64,000 bases of DNA from Dryocosmus kuriphilus (lineage: Eukaryota; Arthropoda; Insecta; Hymenoptera; Cynipidae). Under the pieces are notes generated by a model. The model was not told the DNA's origin and ran no database searches. It saw nothing but the letters and a program-made list of their open reading frames with translations. The stretch spans positions 161,543,911-161,607,910 of the forward strand of contig CM076195.1 of assembly GCA_038277395.1 (NCBI GenBank), written 5' to 3'. The position numbers and the translations under genes were made by a program. Positions 55,790 to 64,000 of this stretch are shown one piece after another (the first letter of the stretch is position 1; each line of letters starts with the position of its first letter).

Positions 55790-58243
55790 CGTTGTCGTTT
55801 TCGTTGTCGTCTGTTCCCACGATAACTTTCGAAGGACTAATCGGATTGGATTGCGCTTTGGCACATTTCTTTAAGGTCCAAAAAGAAAGGACGAGTTCGT
55901 TAACCAGCAGTTTTTGACCAACGGTTATGGTTTTATCCATCAAAAACGGTTTTCACAAAATCAAAAAATCCATTTTCCGGCTAAACTATCAGAGATACAA
56001 AAAAAAATGTAAGAAAGTAAAATTGTTCACCTTAAAAAAATCTACAAATTTTGTCTTAACAGTTTTTTGATAAAATGAACGGTTTTTGATTTAATCAAGA
56101 AAACGCTATTAAAATTAAAAAACTGTGGTTTCCCGCCAAAATATTCAAGATAACAAAAAATAGTAATAAACAAAGTTGTTCAATTTAAGAAGATCTACAA
56201 ATTTTGTTTTAACCATTTTTTTATAAAATGCAGGGTTTTTGTTTTAATCGATAAAACGTTATTAAAAATGAAAGATTTCAAATTCTCCGCCAAACTATGA
56301 AAGATACGAAAAAATAATAACAAACAAAGTTGTTTGTCTCCATATTGTCTACAAATTTTCTCTCTATCATTTTTTTGATCAGACGCGTAGTTTTTGAGTT
56401 ATTCGTGAAATATGTTATGAAATATAAAGAAAACCACTTTTCAGCAAAACTGTGCAAGATATGAGAAAATATTAACAGGCAGAATTGTTCACCTTGGAAA
56501 TAGCTACAAAATTTATTTATAAGACTCATCGTTTTACTTTTAAGAATCGAAATCCTCTATTGTAAAAATTTGGAACATCAAAAAGAGCTTTACCAATCTA
56601 TAATGTGTTTTAAAGAAACGTAATTATCGAGCGCGAAGCGCGAGTGTCATGATGAGAATGTATTCCTTAAGGGCGATAGAGCCTTAAGTAAAATAATTTC
56701 TTTTGTAATTTCTAATTTAAAGGTTTATATGATCTATAAACACCGAGCGCGTAGCGCGAGGTGAATAATCTATCGAGCGCGAAGCGCGAGTGCCAACAGA
56801 CGCGCGCCCTAGGCGCGCTCATACTTCGCGCGAAGCGCGGCGCGCATAGCGCGCGATGAGAATGTGCCCGCGCAGCGGGCAGATTTTTTCTATAGCCTTT
56901 CTGACTCTTTCATAAGGAATATTCGGAAACATAGCTATTACATCAAAAGATACTAAGATATGATTCAATGGAATTTTTTTATTCTCAATCAAATTTAAAA
57001 AAGCAAAGCTATTCTTTATAGATGTTTTCGACATTTTTATTGAATCCTTAATAATTGTACAAAGTAATTCTTCTAATTTTCTAGTCGGCGATCCTATTGT
57101 TGAGATAACAGGACGTAAAGGAAAATTCATTTTGTGAGTCTTTATGAGACCGTAAGCTAAAGAAAGATTCGTATTCGAAGTGTCTGTATTAAATTTATTG
57201 CTCTTATTGCCCAAAAATTGTTTTATTTTAAATCTTTCAAGGATTTTCTTAGTACCTTTTTGAATCATTTGTGTAGGATCATTATCTATAACTTGAAAAC
57301 TTTCATCATCATTCAGAATTTGAGCCATTTTTGAATTATAATCATTTTTAGAAATTGCAACTGTTCTATTACCTTTATCAGCTTTGGTAATTAATAAGTT
57401 AGGATGATTCTTTAAAAAAATTTTTGTTTCACAAAGTCCTTCTTTTAGTTCCTTATCCAAGAATGAATTCAGAAAATCATTATTGAGAAATTCATTCGAT
57501 AAACCTATAAATTGTGTCCTAAAGTCTTCTATCTTATTATCAGGAATTTTTGCAATATTCGTCTCAATATCTTTAATAATTTCTGACATTTTGAAACAGT
57601 TTTTTTCTCCCCAAATTTGTTGCTAAAACCTTCCCCCAATCTCAAAATATTTAAAACTCTTTGCGGAATATCCACATCAGAGATATTCAAAAACCAAGGA
57701 TCTTGTTGACCTTGTGACATAGCTAAATGGATATTAAGATTCATTTTTTGTATATCTCCCTGTGCATCAATAATTCTCAGAAATTTTTTATCTAAACTGT
57801 TATTTTGTTTTGTTACGTAAAGTTTCCTTCTCTAAACATTCTTTGATAATGAACCCTGGGACTTGTGTTTCCAATAAACTTAAAATTTGTTTCAATTCTT
57901 GATTTAAAGTATGTATCTTAAAATAGGAATCTTTTATGGCCAAGTTCAAGATTGATTTTTTATATTTCTTGGTATTTTCCTCATACTGTTCTTTATTATT
58001 CTTATTTATGTAATCAATTTTGAAGTTTTTATTAATATCGAAAATCTTTTTTGGCAAAAACTCATAAATCTTACACTTCTTAAGAAAATCTCTTTTTAGG
58101 ACAGAACTTCTCAATTTATTACTAATTGAATAAAATTTCTTGATTCTACTAACCGGACCATCAATTCTATCTATTCCATCACCCCATTCCCTATCAATGT
58201 TTATGAAATCCATAATATAGGAAAAATCAATCAGAAAATTCAA
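54427..58243 (-). pseudogene. PLE-3 reverse transcriptase / GIY-YIG protein, broken
   Basis: The N-terminal basic region begins at 58243 (MNFLIDFSYIMDFIN), with frame breaks near 57800-57744 and 57600. RT motifs follow: TKADKGNRTV, YGLIKTHK, SFDVIAMFPNIP; then the GC-ended insertion after RVRKAIE. Beyond it come FYKQKFGTPIGSVLSPI, ARYVDDSAL (catalytic DD) and LNFLDLTI in frame 55524-54751. A TGA at 54753-54751 separates this from the GIY-YIG domain, which is complete: CLDCNAVYIGQTSRTLKIR, the following histidine, and KREFMEML with the acidic residue; it ends at a TGA at 54429-54427. The single stop plus the insertion and frame breaks make it inactive. Confidence 0.92.
55597..56883 (-). mobile_element. 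GC-ended non-autonomous element, copy 2
   Basis: Inverted relative to copy 1 (49456-50789) and very similar throughout. It keeps the hairpin TCTGCCCGCTGCGCGGGCA, the CATTCTCATC and GATGAGAATG pair, the CG palindrome cluster, the diverged tandem units and the microsatellite. It lies between A runs in the RT gene of PLE-3; the flanks rejoin after RVRKAIE. It differs in microsatellite length and by a small expansion near its end (CTCATTGAGATGAG). Two copies in two different hosts fix the element's limits. Confidence 0.85.
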
Positions 58244-59640
58244 TAAAATTTGGTTGAAACTTATCCAAAAATGTTAATCCAAATTAATCCTTATGAAGGT
58301 CACAATCACATAATACTTTGTTTATAAACAACCAACAAAAAGTATTAACTTCACTTTTAATTACGTTTTCTATGGAATTTAAAACTTATTAGAAAAAAGC
58401 AATTGACTAATCTTAAGTAGATTTCTCCACAAAAATTTTTTTAAAGATTTTTATTTTTTAATTTACTGCAAAGAAAACTTTATCTGTTTTTTGAAGAGAC
58501 CACGATCTGTCCCCTTGAAAGTCACGTCGCAAACTAAACTCAAATTGTCAAACAGAAAAACTTCCCAGAGAAAAGCAAAAGTGACTAAAACTATCTTCAT
58601 CCCCCTTGTAATAACGAGAATCGAAAGACCCTTTTTTTTTTCCTCTAGTTTAAAGAGTCCTTTTTCACTGCCGACATCGTTCGGACCCAAAGATCGTAAA
58701 AACCACATGTTACAAATATGTTCTCTAAGAATCTACTCAAATGAAATATTCATCCTTCTAGTAAATCCTGATTTATTTGTTTGAGAAAGGTTAAAATACA
58801 AGCTGTTGAACAATTCTATAAAACTTTTTAATATTTTAAAATTATATAGGAAGAACCAAAATTATAATCATTCAATGAAAATTTTTTAACGAAATACTCA
58901 ATAATATATGATGAGATTATGTAAAATAATCAAATTATTGAAACCTACTCTAATTTAACCATTATTTTAAAACCAAACATTTTTTTATAAACATTTTTCC
59001 TATCTATGAACAAACTTAAAGCATCACTATCGATTGATAGGTACAAGGTTGACATTTTAATACATGTAGTATATTCATACATATCAAGTAAGGTTATCAA
59101 GCTGAAAAAATTATAAAAATTAATTTGAAAATTATGAATAACATTGATTTATAAACCAAATGGAACATTATAGAGATAACAAAAATATATTTAGAAAAAC
59201 TGAAAGTGGTGCATAAATCTAGGAATTATTTTGGTAAGTTACTTAATAGTCTTTTTTTCTTATTTATATGTTTCTTGATACATATTAAGTAAATAATTGG
59301 TGTGTGTAATGCTGAAAATTGTAAGAATACACAAAATTTTTTGGAAAACTGATCATGGTGCCTAGATCAAAATTTTTTGGTTGATTTCGTTTCAGTCTAT
59401 TCAGAAAATTACATTCCTCAATACAGACGAAAATAATAATCCGAACATAAAAATTTCTAAAATTTACTACTTCACATCATATTATTATAAGAATTTTTTT
59501 CTTAATAAAAAAGATATCTTTTTAGTAAATTGAGTAAACATTCGTTATCTCAATAAGAAAGAAATCCATTAGTAATTATAGGCAACCCTAAAGACTGAAA
59601 ACGAATCATATTGTTATTGTCCCTTTTTTTAAATTATTGA
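58244..59640. other. AT-rich stretch without recognisable features
   Basis: Open frames up to 97 codons (near 58470-58780) lie on both strands and show no recognisable domain. Nothing else was found. Confidence 0.45.
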
Positions 59641-59885
59641 TGAACAAAAATTGGGCAAACCTTGAAAATTTTAAAAATGATAATAGGCATACTGGAGAAG
59701 AGATTTCAGCGTTTGCCCATTCTTATGAAAATTAATTGCATGTGTGAGTGATATAGAATCGAAATCTACTACTTTGAGGGCAAATTCGTGATGAAGAAAA
59801 ATTGGGCAAACCTTGAAAATTCCGAAAATAATAGTTGGAATATTCAATTTTGAATCGATGGGCAAACATGGGCAAACGAGGATCT
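59641..59885. repeat. Short direct repeats with GGGCAAAC
   Basis: AAAAATTGGGCAAACCTTGAAAATT occurs at about 59646 and 59797 (period about 151), and GATGGGCAAACATGG occurs near 59858 and 59979. This is a diverged local tandem repeat with no known function. Confidence 0.6.
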
Positions 59886-60880
59886 AAGTATTAATGGAGA
59901 AAAATCGCGCATTTCTAATGTTGCATGATATTTTGTTTATTTAACAATTAAAAGAGTTGAATTATAAAAAAACTAATTGATGGGCAAACATGGTAAAATG
60001 AAAAGCTTTTTATCCATGCATTTGAATTAACATAATTCTTACTTTGTCGATGGCCGCTGGCCCACGAAAATTTTTTATTATCTTTTTTTTTTACAAAAGG
60101 TGGGCCATAAAATCTATTTTATAGGCAACCTTAATTTTCGACCTTTTTCGAAAGGTGCTGGGCCAAGTTCATGCGGCCAAAAATACCTACTTTTACCAGG
60201 GCGGAATTCAGATTTCAGAATGAGAGGGTGGTTGACAGCGGGCGTAATTCGAGTGCGCCCCAGCCATCCTGGAATTTACACAAATAAGGTAATCATTCAT
60301 TAGGTATTCAACGGTACGACTAGGTCACGCTTCGAAAAAGAACAATAGTGTTTTCTCCAACACTGGAGAGACTGGTCAGTAAGGTCGAGTTGAGATAGGA
60401 TAGCTCTTTTACACCTATGGTAATGTCACACAATAGTGAAACGACAATGCTATTGTGCAGAATGCGTTTTCACACAAACAGAGACTCATGTGTATCCTCC
60501 GGTTAAATAATTGCACGATGGTGATACGACACTATTGTCCGGACCTATTCTATAGTTGGCATGTATATACCTTATACACAGCTAAATACGTACATATGCA
60601 TACATGCACTCAGTTGTGTATAAAGTGCTCTCACCTTCTCCTTTGATCGATGAGTATCGCTTCTTTGAACAGATTAAAGCCGAGGGGTCGATCACTCTCA
60701 TTTTAGATGTACGAGGAATATATTCTCAAAGAATACTTCGGAATACTTGAGAATATTGGGGAATAACTCAGAATACGTAGGAATATTTCGAAATATGTTA
60801 AGAGACTAGTAAAAAAAAGAGAAAATAAATATCGAATATACAAGCTAGCAAAAAAGAGAATTATTAAACATACTAATTGA
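59886..60880. other. Mixed-composition stretch, no gene
   Basis: 60050-60700 is less AT-rich than its surroundings and holds several CAATAGTG or CACTATTG words (60345, 60432, 60451, 60528), some as inverted pairs. 60715-60805 is a degenerate repeat of about 13 bases around GGAATA. I cannot assign either. Confidence 0.4.
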
Positions 60881-63222
60881 AAAAGGGTGACGGACAACTT
60901 TGCACGTAGCAACTTTGCACGTGCCCAACTCTGCACGTGGATGGCCGAACGGACAACTGTGCACGTCCATCTGTGCACGTCCAACCTCACAGGAGCACAT
61001 CTGTGCACGACGAAATTTAGGCGTGTATAGTTGTCCAAGTACCATCTGTGCACGTACACAGTTGTCCAAGTGACAACTGTGCACGTTGAAATTTGGACGT
61101 GCACAGATGGTATTTGGACAACACCCCTGTGACTGGTCACACAAAAATAATGTAAGGTCGCATCCCTACCCCTTTTCCAACGCCTCATGGGGGGCGGGAA
61201 AGCACCCCTGTGACTGGTCAAAAAAATAATGTAAATTCGCACACCTACACCTTGAGATACTGGTTGTTCAAATAAGCCCTACAAACGTTGAAATTTTGAC
61301 GTGATAAAAATCCCAAATTATACAAATAATGAATTTAAAAATATTAGAAAATAAAATTTGCCGATTTATTAAATTTACGAACTATACAATTAACGAATTA
61401 GAAAATTAACGAATTAGTCACTTCAGGAGTTGAAGAATTTAAGAGAAATTAAAAATTCGTTAAATGTATAGTTCATAAATTAAATAATTTGGCAAATTTT
61501 AGTTTCGGATATTTTTAAATTCGTTATTTGTATAATTCGAGATTTTTATTTTTCAATAATTAAGAATCTTGTTACTTTAAATTTTGTAAAATTTATAATT
61601 TGTCAATGGGATGGGGTCAACTTTGCACGTAGCAACTTTGCACGTGCCCAACTGTGCACGTCGATGGCCAGGCGAACAATTGGGCACGTCGTTGGTCAGG
61701 CGGACAACTGTGCACATGCCGACTGAGCACGTGCTATCTGTGCACGCGCACAGATTTGATTTATTTCTTTATTTTATTTTATTTATTTTATTTTATTTAT
61801 TTTTTATTTTCTGATATTTGTAAATTCATTATTTGTATAATTTGGGATTTTTATCACGTCAAAATTTCAACGTTTGTAGGGCTTATTTGAACAACCAGTA
61901 ACTCACGGGGTAGGTGTGCGAATTTACATTATTTTTGTGACCAGTCACAGGCGTTCTTCCCCCCCCCCCCCTCCCCATGAGGCGTTGGAAAAGGAGTAGG
62001 GATGCGACCTTAGATTATTTTTGTGACCAGTCATAGGGGTGTTGTCCAGATACCATCTGTGCACGTCGAAATTTCAAAGTGCACAGTTGTCAGTTGGACA
62101 ACTGTGCGCGTGCACAGATGGCACGTGCTCAGTTGGCACGTGCACAGTTGTCCGCCTGACCAACGACGTGCATAGTTGTCCGCCTGGCCATCGACGTGCA
62201 CAGTTGGGCACGTGCAAAGTTACTACGTGCAAAGTTGACCCCATCCCACTGACAAATTATAAATTTTACAAAATTTAAAGTAACAAGATTTTTAATTATT
62301 GGAAAATAAAAATCTCGAATTGTACAAATAAAGAATTTAAAAATATCCGAAATTAAAATTTGCCAAATTATTTCATTTATGAACTACACAGTTAACGAAT
62401 TTTTAATTTCCCTTAAATTCTTCAACTCCCGAAGTAACTAATTCGTTTATTTTCTAATTCGTTAATTGTATAGTTCGTCAATTTAATAAATCGGCAAATT
62501 TTATTTTCTAATATTTTTAAATTCATTATTTGTATAATTTGGGATTTTTTTATCACTTCAAAATTTCAACGTTTGTAGGGCTTATTTGAACAACCAATGA
62601 CTCACGGGGTAGGTGTGCGAATTTAAATTATTTTTGTGATCAGTCACAGGGGTGCTTTCCCGCCCCCCATGAGGCGTGGGAAAAGGGGTAGGGATGCGAG
62701 CTTAGGTTATTTTTGTGACCAGTCATAGGGGTGTTGTCCAAATACCATCTGTGCTCGTCGAAATTTCAACTTGTACAGTTGGCAGTTGGACAACTGTGCG
62801 CGTGCACAGATGGCATGTGCTCAGTTGGCACGTGCACAGTTGTCCGCCTGACCAACGACATGCACAGTTGGGCACGTGCCAAGTTGCTACGTGCAAAGTT
62901 GACCCCATCCCATTGACAAATTATAAATTTTACAAAATTTAAAGTAACAAGATTTTTAATTATTGGAAAATAAAAATCTCAAATTGTACAAATAACGAAT
63001 TTAAAAATATCCTAAATTAAAATTTGACAAATTATTTAATTTATGAACGATACAATTAACGAATTTTTTATTTCCCTCAAATTCTTCAACTCCCGAAGTG
63101 ACTAATTCGTTAATTTTCTAATTCGCTAATTGCATAGTTCGAAAGTTTAGTAAATCGACAAATTTTATTCTCCAATATTTTTAAATTCATTATTTGTATA
63201 ATTTGGGATTTTTATTTTTCGA
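60881..63222. repeat. Complex inverted and tandem repeat family with GTGCAC words
   Basis: A unit of about 690 bp consists of a block dense in GTGCAC palindromes (GTGCACAGTTGTCC and its complement), an AT-rich block with TTAACGAATT words, and a block with CACGGGGTAGGTGTGCG, GACCAGTCACAGG and CCCCATGAGGCGT. Copies run plus-wise from 62038 and 62728, and inverted from about 60881 to 61620, with a centre near 61620-61905. Open frames here come from the GTGCAC block and are not genes. It looks like a foldback transposon or rearranged satellite. Confidence 0.82.
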
Positions 63223-63563
63223 TAATCAAAAGCTTGTTATTTTAAATTTCGTAAACTTTATAATTCGCTCATTTGTATTTTCGACGATATTCTTTTTTGT
63301 TGATTTTTATATTCAGTATTTATTTTCAGCAATTTTAAATTTCGGGAATTTTATATTTCGGCAGTTTAAAAATTTGGAGGAAATGGCTAATTCGTTAATT
63401 TTTGAACTCTTTAATTATATTATATAATTCGGATAATTTTAATTACGGATATTTCGCGATTTTTATTTTTCGGTAATTATTTGTATTTTCTACAATTTTC
63501 TTCTTTGCTGACTTTTATATTCGATATTTATTTTTTCGTTATTTTTCGTTAGTCTCTATATAA
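63223..63563. repeat. AT-rich repeats at the island edge
   Basis: ATTTGTATTTTCGACGATAT near 63269 and ATTTGTATTTTCTACAATTT near 63478 start two diverged copies of the same segment, about 209 bp apart. Similar TTATTTTTCG words continue to the start of the satellite. Confidence 0.6.
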
Positions 63564-64000
63564 ATGCAAATCACAGATTACTTAAAATCTGTAGGAATAT
63601 ACGGGAATTTTAGAGAATTTAAAGATTTTGAACGAAACTTTAAAGGACCTCAAAAAACTGCACAAAATTTACTTAGGGGAGTTTTAGAGAATATCAAAGA
63701 TTTTAAGGGAATTCATTCAAGTAATTTCAAAGAATTTTACGAGATCAAAAGATTTTATAGTATTTCCGAAGATTTCAAAGCTTTTAAGGAATTGAAAACA
63801 TTTCAAGTAAATTTGAAAGGATTCTAAAGAAACAAGATTTTCAGTGAATCCAAAGTTAAATAATTTGAAAGAAATTTTACAAGACTTAAGGGATGTTATA
63901 GGATTTTCCAAGATATTATTCATTTTAAAAAATTAAAAATATTTCAAGCAGTTCCGAAAGAAATGGGAGTTTCACAGAATTTCACAAATTTTAAGGGAAC
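63564..64000 (+). repeat. Diverged 445-bp satellite, far side of the island
   Basis: Almost one monomer can be aligned in order with the array at 1-21310: TTTTAAGGGAATTCATTCAAGT, then ACGAGATCAAAAGATTTTATAG, then the GATTTCAAAG, TTTTACAAGAC, GGATTTTCCAAGATATTATT and TTCCGAAAGAAAT segments. The orientation is the same. Divergence is high, as at 20700-21310, as expected of an array edge. Confidence 0.85.

Larger units (their letters stand above)
54190..58243 (-). mobile_element. PLE-3, Penelope-like retroelement, split by a GC-ended element
   Basis: A minus-strand RT plus GIY-YIG gene (54427-58243) is followed by a short terminal region with a hammerhead-like motif (54238-54266). The gene is interrupted by the second GC-ended element (55597-56883). 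No second terminal repeat is visible upstream, so the element is 5'-truncated or its repeat is lost. Its protein differs from PLE-1 and PLE-2 enough to be a separate lineage. Confidence 0.9.

Noticed and set aside
60703..62942. Cysteine/threonine-rich frames of 60-180 codons
   Set aside because: They translate the GTGCAC palindromes in several frames and both strands.
1..64000. tRNA or rRNA genes
   Set aside because: I looked for tRNA-like B boxes and rRNA-like GC-rich conserved stretches and saw none; a covariance search would be needed to be certain.

Overview
The window is eukaryotic and looks like heterochromatin from an arthropod, most likely an insect. The reasons are mariner elements with TA target duplications, several Penelope-like retroelements (PLEs), a RAG1-like Transib transposon, a spliced SAM-domain gene and a long AT-rich satellite. 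I see no prokaryotic signal and no clearly intact host gene. The species cannot be named from this sequence.

Layout. 1-21310: tandem array of a roughly 445-bp AT-rich satellite, about 47 monomers, homogeneous in most of its length, indel-riddled at about 226-800 and 2110-5270, and diverged at its right edge. 21311-22654: unassigned. 22655-27847: PLE-1 with a decayed RT gene, a mariner inserted in its second terminal repeat, and a head-to-head partial copy. 28026-36795: a DNA element inferred from CACGGAG ends. It holds a mariner, a five-exon SAM-domain gene and PLE-2 with its terminal repeats. 36840-41160: degenerate AT-rich repeats, a large palindrome and minor tandem repeats. 41161-53748: a large element with long inverted termini and a dead DDE_Tnp_4 transposase gene. 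A RAG1-like Transib element (44335-50869) has inserted into the 3' part of that gene, and a GC-ended, Helentron-derivative-like element (49456-50789) has inserted into the Transib arm. 54190-58243: PLE-3, split by a second copy of the GC-ended element. 58244-63560: AT-rich DNA with a complex family of GTGCAC-rich inverted and tandem repeats. 63564-64000: the 445-bp satellite again, diverged, in the same orientation. The 42-kb transposon region is therefore probably an island inside one satellite array.

The best-supported story is a nest that can be read base by base: satellite, then DDE_Tnp_4 element, then Transib, then GC-ended element. The Transib has ends matching the V(D)J heptamer (CACAGTG), a 5-bp CGTTG target duplication, and the RAG1 catalytic and zinc-binding landmarks in a transposase broken only at an A10 run. 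Both the Transib gene and the unrelated DDE_Tnp_4 gene are followed, in sense orientation, by arrays of nearly the same 42-bp minisatellite. Each unit is a hairpin running into AATAAA. Four unrelated PLE sequences carry hammerhead-like motifs with covarying stem II. Nearly every gene here is broken; the Transib is the closest to functional.
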